Shown one piece after another: positions 18,290 to 28,323 of a stretch of 64,000 bases of DNA. This DNA comes from Glycomyces sp. TRM65418 (GTDB lineage Bacteria; Actinomycetota; Actinomycetes; Mycobacteriales; Micromonosporaceae), in NCBI RefSeq assembly GCF_019710475.1, contig NZ_JAJFAX010000008.1, positions 172,623-236,622 of the forward strand, read 5' to 3'. Position 1 is the stretch's first letter. Each line of letters starts with the position of its first letter. The position numbers were made by a program, and so were the translations under genes. The notes under the pieces are model-generated. The model saw only the letters and a list, made by a program, of their open reading frames with translations. It made no database searches and was not told where the DNA came from.

Positions 18290-20284
18290 TCACTCGCTGG
18301 GAGTGCCCCTGACGATGGACATCAGGAACTCGGCGTTCGTCTGCGTCTTCTTCAACCGCTCGATGAGCAGGTCGATCGCCTGCTGCGGCTCGAGCGACGA
18401 GAGGACCCGGCGGAGCTTCAGCATGACCGCCTGCTCCTCCGCGCTCATCATCAGCTCGTCCTTGCGGGTGCTCGACTGGTGCACGTCGATGGCCGGGTAC
18501 GTGCGCTTCTCGGCGATCTTCCGGTCGAGCTTGAGCTCGGCGTTGCCGGTGCCCTTGAACTCTTCGAAGATCACCGTGTCGCCCATGGAACCGGTCTCGA
18601 CCAGCGCCGTGCCGATGATGGTCAGCGAACCGCCGTGCTCGATGTTCCGCGCCGCGCCCAGGAAGCGCTTCGGCGGGTAGAGCGCCGTCGAGTCGATGCC
18701 ACCGGACAGGATGCGTCCCGAGGCGGGCGACGAGTTGTTGTACGCGCGGCCCAGCCGGGTGATCGAGTCGAGCAGCACGACCACGTCGTGGCCGAGCTCG
18801 ACCAGGCGCTTGGCGCGCTCGATCGCGAGTTCGGCGACGGTGGTGTGGTCCGACGGCGGGCGGTCGAAGGTCGAGGCGATGACCTCGCCCTTCACCGAAC
18901 GCTGCATGTCGGTGACCTCTTCGGGCCGCTCGTCCGCGAGGACCACCATGAGGTGGCACTCGGGGTTGTTCGTGGTGATCGCGTTCGCGATCGCCTGCAG
19001 CACCATCGTCTTGCCGGCCTTCGGCGGCGAGACGATGAGGGCGCGCTGGCCCTTGCCGATCGGCGCCACGAGGTCGATGACCCGAGTGGTGAGCGCGTTC
19101 GGCTCGGTCTCCAGCCGCAGGCGCTCCTGCGGGTACAGCGGCGTGAGCTTGTAGAACTCGTCGCGCTTCTTCGCGTCCTCGGGGTTCATCCCGTTGACGG
19201 TGTCGAGGCGCATGAGCGGGTTGTACTTCTCGCGGCGCTGCTGCTTGCCGTTGCCGCTGCTGATCTCTTCGCCGCGGGTGGGCTTGACGGCGCCGGTGAT
19301 GGCGTCGCCGCGGCGCAGGCGGTACTTGCGGACCTGCGACATCGAGACGTACACGTCGTCCGGTCCGGCCAGGTAGCCGGTGGTGCGGATGAACGCGTAG
19401 TTGTCGAGGATGTCCAGGATGCCGGCGACGGGCACGAGCTGCTCGTCGCTCGGGGCGTTGCCGCCCCCGGCGCCGCGCTCGGTCTCCTCGCGGTTCCCGC
19501 CGCTGCGGCGGCGGTCGGAGCGGTCGCGGCGCTTGCGGCGGCGGTTCTCGCCGTCGCCGCCCTGCTGGCCGCGGTCGTCGTAGCCGTCGTCGTCCGAGCG
19601 GCGCTCGGAACGGGACTCGGTCCGCGCCTCGTTGCGGGACTCGGACTGCTCGGCGCGCTCGTCGCGGCGGCCGCTGTCGCGGCTCTCGCGGTTGTCTCGG
19701 TTCTCCCGGTTGTCACGGCCTTCGCGCCCGTTCTCACGGGTGCGGCGGCGGCGCTGCGGGCGGTCGTCCCGGTCCTCTTCGGACTCGAGGACCGCGACCG
19801 ACGTCTGCGCTTCGGGTTCGGCGGTCTCGGTCTGGCGCTCTTCACGGCGGCGCGGCTGCGGCGGACCGGCCGGGCGAGTGGCCCGGCGGGCGGCGGCGCC
19901 GCCCTTGGCTTCGGCGTCTGCGCCGTTGCCGCCCTGTGCGTTCGCGTCGCGCTGGTCTGCCTGTCCGTCGACAGTGGTCGACGGCGCCTCGGCGATGGGC
20001 GTGTGGTCAGAGTCAGGCACTGGCGGGGCCTCCTGTTCTGCGCTGGCACCGCCGGGCTGCGAGCCCGCATCCTGCCGTTCCTGGATGGCGGCGATCAGCT
20101 CGCTCTTCCGCATCCGGCCAACGCCGGTGATACCGAGCGATTGCGCCATCTGCTGGAGCTCGGGCATCAGCATAGAGGCCAGACCGGTTCCTGCCCGGCG
20201 GCGCTTCTTGGCTTCCGGGAGTTCTCCCGAAGCCGACGCCGCATCGCTCATCCGGTCCGACGTCGTGCCGGTGGTGTCGCTCAA
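18290..20284 (-). CDS. rho: Transcription termination factor Rho
   Basis: The 664-residue hexameric helicase begins with a Rho_N helical domain (about 35-72, ending [11 protein letters not shown]), then a highly charged Arg/Asp/Glu/Asn-rich insertion (about 75-280, many NRENRD-like units). A cold-shock RNA-binding domain follows (about 284-345, [20 protein letters not shown]), then the RecA-like ATPase with Walker A SPPKAGKT and Walker [16 protein letters not shown]. The insertion is typical of high-GC actinobacterial Rho and is thought to add RNA contacts on structured GC-rich RNA. It is transcribed alone after a long leader. Confidence 0.97.
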   Translation of the reverse strand: MSDTTGTTSDRMSDAASASGELPEAKKRRRAGTGLASMLMPELQQMAQSLGITGVGRMRKSELIAAIQERQDAGSQPGGASAEQEAPPVPDSDHTPIAEAPSTTVDGQADQRDANAQGGNGADAEAKGGAAARRATRPAGPPQPRRREERQTETAEPEAQTSVAVLESEEDRDDRPQRRRRTRENGREGRDNRENRDNRESRDSGRRDERAEQSESRNEARTESRSERRSDDDGYDDRGQQGGDGENRRRKRRDRSDRRRSGGNREETERGAGGGNAPSDEQLVPVAGILDILDNYAFIRTTGYLAGPDDVYVSMSQVRKYRLRRGDAITGAVKPTRGEEISSGNGKQQRREKYNPLMRLDTVNGMNPEDAKKRDEFYKLTPLYPQERLRLETEPNALTTRVIDLVAPIGKGQRALIVSPPKAGKTMVLQAIANAITTNNPECHLMVVLADERPEEVTDMQRSVKGEVIASTFDRPPSDHTTVAELAIERAKRLVELGHDVVVLLDSITRLGRAYNNSSPASGRILSGGIDSTALYPPKRFLGAARNIEHGGSLTIIGTALVETGSMGDTVIFEEFKGTGNAELKLDRKIAEKRTYPAIDVHQSSTRKDELMMSAEEQAVMLKLRRVLSSLEPQQAIDLLIERLKKTQTNAEFLMSIVRGTPSE

Positions 20285-20852
20285 TGGATTCCTTCCCTGG
20301 CGGAACTTCGAAGTGGATTCGAGGAGTTTCCGCGTCTTTCAAATAGCCGCAATGCCGATGTTCTGGTCTGCGTCCCGCCATCGCCTCGGCCGCCTCTGGT
20401 CACAGGGTGACCGCGGCGGATGGAAGACGACAGTTGACACTTGGGCGCAACACCCCTGGGCTGTCCGCTGAGCAGACGGTCCTGATCGTGGCAGCCTCTG
20501 GTCCTGCAACTGGGCGGTTCGCGAAGAATGATCGTGCACGGTGAGACACGTGAATGCGATCTCCGCTGATTGCGATCCTCGCCTTTGCGATCCTCTCCGG
20601 GCGGAAGCCCGGGCCACAAGCGGACAGCGACTGTTCCTTGGTCGAAACCGTGCCATGCCACGCTAGAGCTATGCAAAGTCACAAATCCATGGTTGAGGGT
20701 GATGACCCAAACAAGAGATCAGGCGTGCGCTGGATGCGCCGCAGCTGTTGTGACCACAAGCATAAGCAAGGCTTCGAGCAGTCACGACACCGGGTGGTCG
20801 TCTAACTGGAATGGTAGCGCACTCTCGCCATTCGCAACAACGGACCCGAGGA
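20285..20852. other. 568-base gap between thrB and rho, probably the long rho leader and promoter
   Basis: No reading frame here has family resemblance or consistent codon bias. GC content is visibly lower between 20640 and 20800 than in flanking genes, which suggests promoter DNA. The part next to rho would be a 5' leader of a few hundred bases; long leaders are common for actinobacterial rho and may allow autoregulation. A convincing -35/-10 pair could not be chosen. Confidence 0.4.
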
Positions 20853-21755
20853 TCACTCGTTCGGGGAGGTCGCGACCTGTACGGCCCCGTCCGCGACGTC
20901 CAGGCGCATCGCCGTGAAGCCCGCAGGGGCCTCGGGGACGCGCGCGTCGTCGACGGTCAGGGCGAGCACCGTCGGACCCGCCCCCGAGATCGCCGCGGCG
21001 ATCCCGGCGGCACGCAGTTCTCTCAACAGCCGGGAGCTCTCGGGCATTCCCCTGGCCCGGTACGGCTGGTGGAGCCGGTCGTCGGTGGCCTCGAACAGGC
21101 GGGAGGGCTGGCGCGCGACCGCGGCGACCAGGAGGGCGGCGCGCGAGACGTTGAACACCGCGTCGACGTGCGGGACCTTCTCCGGCAGGGCGGCGCGGGC
21201 GACCGAGGTCAGGCCCTTCGCGTCGGGCACGAACACCCACGGGTGGATGCGAGGGGAGGGGTCGAGGCTGAGGGCCTTGGCGCCGTCCTCAGTGTCGTAG
21301 GCGACGGTGAACCCGCCGAGGAGGCACGGGGCCACATTGTCCGGATGGCCCTCGATCTCGCTGGCCAGGGCCAGCTTCTGCGCGCGGGTCATGCTCGCGC
21401 CGGCGAGGGCGTCGGCGAGCATGATGCCGGCCACGATCGCCGCCGAAGAGGAGCCGAGGCCGCGCGCGTGCGGGATGCGGTTGCGGCACTGGAGCTTCAG
21501 ACCCGGGGCGGCGAGGTCGAGGTGCTTGAACGTGCGCAGCATGGCGGCGGCGACGAGGTGGCGTTCGTCGAGGGCGACGGTGCCCTCGCCTTCGCCTTGC
21601 ACGGAGACCTGGACGGCGGTGCCGCTCGTGGCCTCGGCGGTGACCTCGTCGCAGAGGTCGAGGGCGAGGCCGAGCGAGTCGAAACCGGGGCCGAGGTTGG
21701 CCGAGGTGGCCGGGACGCGGACGGTGACGCGCGGCCCCGTGGAGAAGGCGCCCAA
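20853..21755 (-). CDS. thrB: Homoserine kinase
   Basis: With a TTG start at 21753-21755, just after the thrC stop, the protein has 300 residues, the family's usual length. GHMP-kinase motifs are clear: VRVPATSANLGPGFDSLGLAL at the N-terminus, the ATP-binding IPHARGLGSSSAAIVAG loop, and AAISGAGPTVLAL near the C-terminus. It phosphorylates homoserine in threonine synthesis. An upstream extension within thrC exists but lacks a start supported by the family. It ends the argS-lysA-hom-thrC-thrB run. Confidence 0.94.
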   Translation of the reverse strand: MGAFSTGPRVTVRVPATSANLGPGFDSLGLALDLCDEVTAEATSGTAVQVSVQGEGEGTVALDERHLVAAAMLRTFKHLDLAAPGLKLQCRNRIPHARGLGSSSAAIVAGIMLADALAGASMTRAQKLALASEIEGHPDNVAPCLLGGFTVAYDTEDGAKALSLDPSPRIHPWVFVPDAKGLTSVARAALPEKVPHVDAVFNVSRAALLVAAVARQPSRLFEATDDRLHQPYRARGMPESSRLLRELRAAGIAAAISGAGPTVLALTVDDARVPEAPAGFTAMRLDVADGAVQVATSPNE

Positions 21756-21756
21756 C

Positions 21757-22878
21757 CTACAGCCCCAAGGCGGTGGCGGTCTTGACCACGTCGACCGGGA
21801 CGGTCTGCGGCTGCGGCGCGGTGGAGACGGCCCAGTCGGGGTCCTTGAGGCCGTTGCCGGTGACGGTGCAGACGATCGTCTGTCCTTTTTCAACCCACCC
21901 GGCGGCGGCCTGCTTGAGGAGCCCGGCGACCGAGGCGGCCGAGGCGAGCTCGACGAAGACGCCTTCGGAGCGGGCGAGCAGCATGTAGGCGGCGTGGATC
22001 TCGCGGTCGGTGGCGGCGATGATGTCGCCGTTCGACTCCTTCTTGGCGTCGAGCGCCTTGGTCCAGGAGGCCGGGTTGCCGATGCGGATCGCGGTGGCGA
22101 TGGTCTGGGGGTGCTCCACGACGTGGCCGTCGACGATGGGGGCCGAGCCGGCGGCCTGGACGCCGAGCATCCGCGGCAGCTTGGTGGCGGCGCCCGCGGC
22201 GTGGTCCTCGTTGTAGCCCATCCAGTAGGCGGTGATGTTGCCCGCGTTGCCGACCGGGAGGCAGTGGATGTCCGGGGCGTCGCCGAGGACCTGCACGACC
22301 TCGTACGCGGCGGTCTTCTGCCCGAGGATGCGGTTGAAGTTGATGTGGTTGACGAGCGTGACCGGGTAGTCCTGGGCGAGCTTGTCGGCCATCGTGAGGC
22401 AGTCGTCGAAGTTGCCCTCGACCTGGAGGAGCTTCGCGCCGTGGACGAGGGCCTGGGCGAGCTTGCCGAGGGCGATCTTCCCGGCCGGGACGAGCACGGC
22501 GCAGGTGATCCCGGCCCGCGCGGCGTAGGCGGCGGCGGAGGCGGAGGTATTGCCGGTGGAGGCGCAGATGACGGCCTTCGAGCCCTCCTCGACCGCCTTG
22601 GAGACCGCGAGCGTCATGCCGCGGTCCTTGAAGGACCCGGTCGGGTTGAGGCCCTCGATCTTGAGGTAGACGTCGCAGCCGGTCCGGGCCGACAGCGTCG
22701 GAGCGGGCAGCAGCGGCGTGCCGCCCTCCTGGAGGGTGACCACGGGGGTGGCGTCGGTGACCGGGAGCCGGTCGCGGAATTCCTCGATGAGGCCGCGCCA
22801 CCCGCCCCGGTAAGGATTGCGTTCACTCCGGTCCGGGTGGTCGGGGGAGACGGGCGGGCGCATGGCAGATGCGGACAT
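21757..22878 (-). CDS. thrC: Threonine synthase
   Basis: The 373-residue PLP enzyme has the cofactor lysine Lys84 in [14 protein letters not shown] and the phosphate-binding loop [14 protein letters not shown]. It converts O-phosphohomoserine to threonine. Length matches the short actinobacterial/Bacillus form rather than the 430-residue enteric form. It starts six bases after hom and ends one base before the proposed thrB start. Confidence 0.96.
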   Translation of the reverse strand: MSASAMRPPVSPDHPDRSERNPYRGGWRGLIEEFRDRLPVTDATPVVTLQEGGTPLLPAPTLSARTGCDVYLKIEGLNPTGSFKDRGMTLAVSKAVEEGSKAVICASTGNTSASAAAYAARAGITCAVLVPAGKIALGKLAQALVHGAKLLQVEGNFDDCLTMADKLAQDYPVTLVNHINFNRILGQKTAAYEVVQVLGDAPDIHCLPVGNAGNITAYWMGYNEDHAAGAATKLPRMLGVQAAGSAPIVDGHVVEHPQTIATAIRIGNPASWTKALDAKKESNGDIIAATDREIHAAYMLLARSEGVFVELASAASVAGLLKQAAAGWVEKGQTIVCTVTGNGLKDPDWAVSTAPQPQTVPVDVVKTATALGL

Positions 22879-22884
22879 GTCGTC

Positions 22885-24195
22885 CTATTCTCCTTCGACG
22901 CGCATGACGCTGGTGACTTGGTGCACCGAGGTCAGTTGCGACAGTTCCTCTACGGTGTCCGACAGCTGCTTGTCGGCGGCGGTGTGGGTGACGACCACGA
23001 GCTGGGCGTCGTCGGCCCGGCCGGACTGGTGGACGGTGGCGAGGCTGACGCCGTGGTGGGCGAAGGTGGCCGCCACGCGGGCGAGCACGCCGGGCTCGTC
23101 GACGACGTCGAGGCTGACGTGGTAGCGGGTCCGGGCCTCGCCGATGGGTTGCACCGGCAGGTCCGAGTAGGCGGCCTCGGGCGGGAAGGCGGTGATCCCG
23201 CCGCGCTTGTTGCGCGCCACGGCCACGATATCGCCGAGCACCGCCGAAGCGGTCTCGGTGCCGCCCGCTCCCGCTCCGTAGAACATGAGGCGGCCGGCGG
23301 ACTCGGCTTCGACGAATACCGCGTTGTACGCGCCGTTGACGTTCGCGAGCGGGTGGGTCGCCGGGATCATCGCCGGGTGGACCCGCACGGACACGCCCTC
23401 GGCCTCGCGGCTGGCGATGCACAGCGGCTTGACGACGCGCCCCTGCGCGGCGGCCGAGGCGATGTCGGCGGCGCTGACGCCCTGCGTCAACGCGCCGGTG
23501 GACGAGGTCCCGGCCCGCAGCGACTCGCGGTAGACGTCCTTGATGTCCACGTGCGTGTGGAACGCCAGCGAGGAGATGAGTGCGGCCTTCGCGGCGGCGT
23601 CGTAGTTGTCGACGTCGGCGCTCGGATCGGCCTCGGCGTAGCCGAGCTCGGTCGCCTCGGCCAGCGCCTCCTCGAAGGACGCGCCGGTCTGCGACATCTG
23701 GGTGAGGATGTAGTTCGTGGTGCCGTTGACGATGCCGAGCACGCGGTTGATGGTGTCGCCGTGCAGCGACTCGCGCAGCGGGCGCATGAGCGGGATCGCC
23801 GCCGCGGCGGCGGCCTCGTAGTAGAGGTCCGCGCCCCCGGCCTTCGCGGCGGCCGACAGGGCCGGGCCGTCCTCGGCGAGCAGGGCCTTGTTCGCGGTCA
23901 CGACCGATTTGCCGTGGCCGAGCGCGGTGGTGATCCAGGTGCGCGCGGGCTCGACGCCCCCGGCGACCTCCACCACGATGTCCACGTCGTCGCGCTTGAC
24001 CAGGCCGAGGGCGTCCGTGGTGAACAGGGACGCCTCGACCGGCAGGTGCGAGCGGTCGCGGTCGATGCGGCGCACCGCGATCCCGACGATCTCGACCGGC
24101 TCCCCCACCCGGGCCGCCAGCTCCTCCCCGCGCGTTCGCATGAGGCGCACGACTTCACTGCCGACGGTGCCGCATCCGAGAAGCGCGAGTTTCAT
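22885..24195 (-). CDS. hom: Homoserine dehydrogenase
   Basis: The 436-residue protein starts at ATG 24193-24195, preceded by GAAGGA. It has the NAD(P)-binding Rossmann motif LALLGCGTVGSEV (3-15), VVEVAGG and VTANKALLAEDG in the dinucleotide domain, the catalytic region LGYAEADPSADVDNYDAAAKA, and a C-terminal ACT domain (about 350-436, YHVSLDVVDEPGVLARVA) that gives threonine feedback inhibition. It lies between lysA and thrC, coordinating the aspartate-family branch. Confidence 0.96.
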   Translation of the reverse strand: MKLALLGCGTVGSEVVRLMRTRGEELAARVGEPVEIVGIAVRRIDRDRSHLPVEASLFTTDALGLVKRDDVDIVVEVAGGVEPARTWITTALGHGKSVVTANKALLAEDGPALSAAAKAGGADLYYEAAAAAAIPLMRPLRESLHGDTINRVLGIVNGTTNYILTQMSQTGASFEEALAEATELGYAEADPSADVDNYDAAAKAALISSLAFHTHVDIKDVYRESLRAGTSSTGALTQGVSAADIASAAAQGRVVKPLCIASREAEGVSVRVHPAMIPATHPLANVNGAYNAVFVEAESAGRLMFYGAGAGGTETASAVLGDIVAVARNKRGGITAFPPEAAYSDLPVQPIGEARTRYHVSLDVVDEPGVLARVAATFAHHGVSLATVHQSGRADDAQLVVVTHTAADKQLSDTVEELSQLTSVHQVTSVMRVEGE

Positions 24196-24235
24196 CGCTG
24201 ATGTCCTTCTTTCTGGTGGTTCATCCGGGCTGGAT

Positions 24236-25639
24236 TCAGCCGACGTCGAGTCGCAGCAGGTCGTCGACGGTCTCACGGGCCAGGATCACCCGGGCCTCGC
24301 CGTCGCGGACGGCGACGACGGGCGGGCGGGGCACGTGGTTGTAGTTCGAGCCCATCGAGCGGCAGTAGGCGCCGGTGCCGGGCACCGCGAGCAGGTCCCC
24401 CGCCGCGATGTCGGCCGGCAGGAACTCATCTTTAACAACAATGTCGCCCGCTTCGCAATGCTTTCCCACTACTCGGGCCAGGGCCGGCGCGGCCTGCGAG
24501 GCGCGCGAGGCGACCGTCGCCGAATAGGTCGCGTCGTAGAGCGCGGTGCGGATGTTGTCGCTGATGCCGCCGTCGACCGACACGTACAGCCGGGACGCCC
24601 CGGCCGAGAGCGTGACCGGCTTGACGGTGCCGACCTCGTAGAGGGTGAACACGGCCGGGCCGATCAGGGTGCGGCCGGGCTCGATCGACAGGCGCGGCGC
24701 GTCGATCCCGGCGGCGGCGCACTCCTCGGCGACGATCTTGCCGAGGCTCGCGGCGATGTCGGCGGGCGGCTGCGGGTCGTCCTGGCTGGTGTAGGCCATG
24801 CCGAAGCCGCCGCCGAGGTCCAGCTCCGGCAGGGCGACCCCGAGGTCGGCCTGGAGCTTGGCCTGGAGGCGGACGACGCGCGCGGCCGAGACCTCGAACG
24901 CGGCGGTGTCGAAGATCTGCGAGCCGATGTGCGAGTGCAGGCCGACCAGTTCGAGGTGCTCGGCGGCGACGACGCGCCGCGCGGCCTCGTAGGCGTGGCC
25001 GCCCGCCAGCGAGAACCCGAACTTCTGGTCCTCGTGGGCGGTCGCGATGTACTCGTGCGTGTGGGCCTCGACGCCGACGTTGACGCGGACCATCACCTTC
25101 GCGCGCTTGCCGAGCGAGGCGCTGATCTCCTCGAGCCGCTCGATCTCCGTGAAGGAGTCGGCGACGATGCGGCCCAGGTCGAGTTCGACGGCCTGGCGCA
25201 GCTCGGCGAGGGACTTGTTGTTGCCGTGCAGGCCGAGCCGTGCCGGTTCGAGCCCGGCGGACAGCGCCACGGCGAGTTCCCCGGCGGTGCACACGTCGAC
25301 GTTCAGGCCCTCCTCGACGGCGGCGCGCAGGACCGCCTTGGAGCAGAAGGCCTTCGCGGCGTAGTACACGTCGGCGTCGGCGAAGGCCTCGGTCCAGGAC
25401 CGGCAGCGCGCGCGGAAGTCGTCCTCGTCGAGGACGTACGCGGGCGTGCCGAACTCGGCCGCGAGGTCCTGCACCGAGAGGCCGCCGATGTGGAGGACGC
25501 CGTCGTCGGCGCGCTCGACGTTGCTCGCCCACAGCTGCGGGAGCAGGGCGTTCACGTCGTCGGGCACGCCGAGCCAACCGGGGCGCAGCGTGTAGAAGTC
25601 GAAGTCGCCGTGCAGTGCGCCGGCCTCGTGGATCCGCAT
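24236..25639 (-). CDS. lysA: Diaminopimelate decarboxylase
   Basis: The 467-residue fold-type III PLP enzyme has Schiff-base Lys96 in YYAAKAFCSK, the LHSHIGSQIFD motif, the phosphate-binding DLGGGFGMAY loop, LSIEPGRTLIGPA and the substrate-contacting GTGAYCRSMGSNYN near the C-terminus. It makes lysine from meso-DAP. ATG at 25637-25639 overlaps the argS stop (TAATG). Both DAP-pathway and cell-wall supply are served by this step. Confidence 0.96.
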   Translation of the reverse strand: MRIHEAGALHGDFDFYTLRPGWLGVPDDVNALLPQLWASNVERADDGVLHIGGLSVQDLAAEFGTPAYVLDEDDFRARCRSWTEAFADADVYYAAKAFCSKAVLRAAVEEGLNVDVCTAGELAVALSAGLEPARLGLHGNNKSLAELRQAVELDLGRIVADSFTEIERLEEISASLGKRAKVMVRVNVGVEAHTHEYIATAHEDQKFGFSLAGGHAYEAARRVVAAEHLELVGLHSHIGSQIFDTAAFEVSAARVVRLQAKLQADLGVALPELDLGGGFGMAYTSQDDPQPPADIAASLGKIVAEECAAAGIDAPRLSIEPGRTLIGPAVFTLYEVGTVKPVTLSAGASRLYVSVDGGISDNIRTALYDATYSATVASRASQAAPALARVVGKHCEAGDIVVKDEFLPADIAAGDLLAVPGTGAYCRSMGSNYNHVPRPPVVAVRDGEARVILARETVDDLLRLDVG

Positions 25640-27288
25640 TACATGCGCTCCGGGGCGGAGACGCCGAGCAGGCCCAGCGCGTTCGCGAGCACGACGCGGG
25701 TCGCGTCGACGACCCACAGGCGGGCCCGGTTGAGGTCGGTGGGCGCCTCGTCGCCGACCGGCAGGACCCGGCAGTCGTGCTGGAAGCGGTGGTAGGCCGC
25801 GGCCAGCTCCTCGGCGTAGCGGGCGACCCGGTGCGGCTCGCGCAGCTCGGCCGCGGAGGCCACGACGCTCGGGAACTCGGCGAGGGCCTTGAGCAGGTCC
25901 GACTCGCGCGGATGCGCCAGCAGCGAGGCGTCGTAGGACTCGCCCTTCGCGACGCCGCGGTCGGCGGCGTTGCGCAGGACCGCGGAGGTCCGGGCGTGCG
26001 CGTACTGCACGTAGTAGACCGGGTTCTCGTTGCCGTGCCTGGTCCACAGCTCGATGTCGAGGTCGATCGCGGAGTCCGCGGAGTACCGCGTGAGGGCGTA
26101 GCGCGCGGCGTCGACGCCGACGGCCTCGACGACGTCGTTCAGCGTGATGATGTTCCCGGCCCGCTTCGACAGCCGGACCGGCTCGCCGTCGCGCAGCAGG
26201 TTCACGAACTGCCCGATGAGGATCTCCATCGTGCCCGGCTCGTCGCCGAACGCCTGGCTGATGGCCTGCATCCGGCCGACGTAGCCGTGGTGGTCGGCGC
26301 CGAGCATGAACACGAGCTTCTCGAAACCGCGCTCGCGCTTGTCGAGGTAGTAGGCGCAGTCGGCGGCGAAATAGGTCCACCCGCCCCTGGAGTTCTTGAG
26401 GACCCGGTCCTTGTCGTCCCCGAAGTCGGTGGTGCGCAGCCAGACCGCGCCGTCGGCCTCGTAGACGTGGCCGAGTTCGCCGAGCCGTTCGACGGCCTTG
26501 TCGAGCTCGCCCCGCTCGTGCAGGCTCCGCTCGCTGAAGAACACGTCGAAGTGGGTGCCGAAATCGGCCAGGGTGCCCTTGATGTCGTCCAGCATCAGCT
26601 CGAGGCCGACGGTCCGGAAGACCTCGAGGGGGTCCGCCGCGTCGAGCGCGTCCGGGCGCCGCTTGAGCACGTCCGCGGCGATCTCGTCGATGTAGGCGCC
26701 GACGTAGCCGTTCTCGGGGGTCGGCTCGCCCTTGGCGCGCGCCAGGAGCGACGCCGCGAAGTGGTCGACCTGCGTCCCGGCGTCGTTGACGTAGTACTCG
26801 GCGATGAGCTTGGCGCCGGACGCGCGCATCACCCGGGCGAGGGAGTCGCCCATCGCGGCCCAGCGGGTGCCGCCCGCGTGGATGGGGCCGGTCGGGTTCG
26901 CGGACACGAACTCCAGGTTGGCGTAGACGCCTTCCATGGAGTTGTTGGTGCCGTACGAGGCGCCTGCGGCGACGATCGTCCCGGCGATCCCGCCCGCGGC
27001 GGCCGCGTCCACGGTGATGTTCAGGAAGCCGGGACCGGCGATGTCGACCTTGGCGACACCGCCCTGGCCGGCCAGGAGCTCGGCGATCTTCTCGGCGAGC
27101 GCGCGCGGGTTCGTGCCGGCCTTCTTGGCCGTCTGCAGCGCGATGTTGGAGGCGTAGTCGCCGTGCTTGGGGTCCCTGGGTCGCTCCACCGCGGTTCGAG
27201 CGGGCAACACGGCGGCGTCGAGGCCGAGGGCCTCGAACGCGGCGCGCGTAGCGGACAGCACTTTCTCTGCGAGCGTCTCAGGAGTCAC
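25639..27288 (-). CDS. argS: Arginyl-tRNA synthetase
   Basis: Starting at GTG 27286-27288 the protein has 549 residues. The class I HIGH-equivalent region is SANPTGPIHAGGTRWAAMGD, the actinobacterial variant HxGGTR, and the KMSKS-equivalent is VRLSKRAGNIITL. The C-terminal anticodon-binding (DALR) domain includes QYAHARTSAVLRNA and ends near HRFQHDCRVL. An upstream extension of 59 residues is rich in Arg/Gly and unlike the family. It leads the amino-acid operon, as in many actinobacteria. Confidence 0.96.
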   Translation of the reverse strand: MTPETLAEKVLSATRAAFEALGLDAAVLPARTAVERPRDPKHGDYASNIALQTAKKAGTNPRALAEKIAELLAGQGGVAKVDIAGPGFLNITVDAAAAGGIAGTIVAAGASYGTNNSMEGVYANLEFVSANPTGPIHAGGTRWAAMGDSLARVMRASGAKLIAEYYVNDAGTQVDHFAASLLARAKGEPTPENGYVGAYIDEIAADVLKRRPDALDAADPLEVFRTVGLELMLDDIKGTLADFGTHFDVFFSERSLHERGELDKAVERLGELGHVYEADGAVWLRTTDFGDDKDRVLKNSRGGWTYFAADCAYYLDKRERGFEKLVFMLGADHHGYVGRMQAISQAFGDEPGTMEILIGQFVNLLRDGEPVRLSKRAGNIITLNDVVEAVGVDAARYALTRYSADSAIDLDIELWTRHGNENPVYYVQYAHARTSAVLRNAADRGVAKGESYDASLLAHPRESDLLKALAEFPSVVASAAELREPHRVARYAEELAAAYHRFQHDCRVLPVGDEAPTDLNRARLWVVDATRVVLANALGLLGVSAPERM

Positions 27289-27455
27289 CCGGCAATCGTA
27301 GACGCCCCGCTTCAGCGCGCGCGAGTGATAAAGGCCCTTGTGGCCTGCGCGCCCGTCGGCGCGCGCACCGGCCCGAGGGTCCCGTCCCCGGGCGGGCCCG
27401 GTCGGTAGGCTCACGGTGACCACGTGACGAGTTCCCCGTCGGAAGGCCCACTGTC

Positions 27456-28169
27456 GTGCAAGCAACGCCGCCGCCCCGCTTCCTCCGCCGCACGGCCGCC
27501 GCCGCGGTCCTGATCGCCGCGCTCGCGGGCTGCTCCGCCGAGCCCGAACGCTCCGGCGGGGACGGGTCCGCCGCGGCCGACCCGACCACCGCGGCCGCCG
27601 GCGAGCTCGACGGCGTGGAGCACTTCTACGGCGAGTACGGCGACTACGTCACCGTCAAGACCGCGGTCCAGAACGGCGAGACCACGATCGACGAACTGGA
27701 GCACCCGTTCGTGATGCAGCAGGACCACGTCGACGCCGCGGCCGGCTGGGACGGCGAGAACCCGGTCTACGAGATGACGCCGCCCGCGGGCGGGCACCAC
27801 CTGTCGGCGTGGCAGACGTGCACCGGATCGGTCTACCCGGCCCCGATCGTCGACGGCAACGCCGTCCACTCGATGGAGCACGGCGCGGTGTGGCTGACCT
27901 ACGACCCCGAGCTGGTCGACCAGGCCCAGATCGATGCGCTCGGCCTGCTGATCCAGGGCCGCGACTACTCGCTCATGAGCCCCTACCCCGGGCAGGGCGT
28001 CGCGGTCTCGCTCCAGTCCTGGGGCAACCGCTACCAGACCGATGACCCGGCCGACGCGACGATCGAGGCGTACCTGGACGCGTACGTCCTCAACGAGCGG
28101 TTCAACCCCGAGGCCATGGCGACCTGCTCGGGCGGGGTGTCCACGACGGTGGACGACCTCCAGGGGTGA
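27456..28169 (+). CDS. DUF3105 lipoprotein
   Basis: The 237-residue protein has a lipoprotein signal: a twin-Arg start, a hydrophobic stretch and lipobox AALAGC (Cys about 26). A Ser/Gly/Ala linker follows, then the DUF3105 domain from about 55, with EHFYGEYGDY, MTPPAGGHHLSAWQTCTG, VHSMEHGAVWLTYDP and ATCSGGVSTTV. The conserved His residues and two Cys suggest an extracytoplasmic metal- or disulfide-containing fold; function is unknown. GTG at 27456 has GGAAGG nine bases upstream. A close paralogue follows 154 bases downstream. Confidence 0.82.
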   Translation: MQATPPPRFLRRTAAAAVLIAALAGCSAEPERSGGDGSAAADPTTAAAGELDGVEHFYGEYGDYVTVKTAVQNGETTIDELEHPFVMQQDHVDAAAGWDGENPVYEMTPPAGGHHLSAWQTCTGSVYPAPIVDGNAVHSMEHGAVWLTYDPELVDQAQIDALGLLIQGRDYSLMSPYPGQGVAVSLQSWGNRYQTDDPADATIEAYLDAYVLNERFNPEAMATCSGGVSTTVDDLQG

Positions 28170-28323
28170 GGGCGCGACCGGAGTGTCTGATTCGAGGCTT
28201 GCTCTAAGGAATGGTCGCGTTCGGACCAGGTAAGGTGGCGTACGCGAGCGGAAATCACACCGGGTCCACCCCGGCTCCGCTCCGGCCCATCCCGACGTCG
28301 ACGAATAAGGCGCTCCTCGCGAA

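Noticed and set aside
20554..20805. An 83-codon rightward frame in the rho-thrB gap
   Set aside because: Codon composition lacks the strong third-position GC of genes in this window, and there is no clear ribosome-binding site or known family.
22885..24201. A very long rightward open frame across thrB, thrC and hom (21307-24201)
   Set aside because: It is antisense to three clearly conserved enzymes; the composition is that of a shadow frame.
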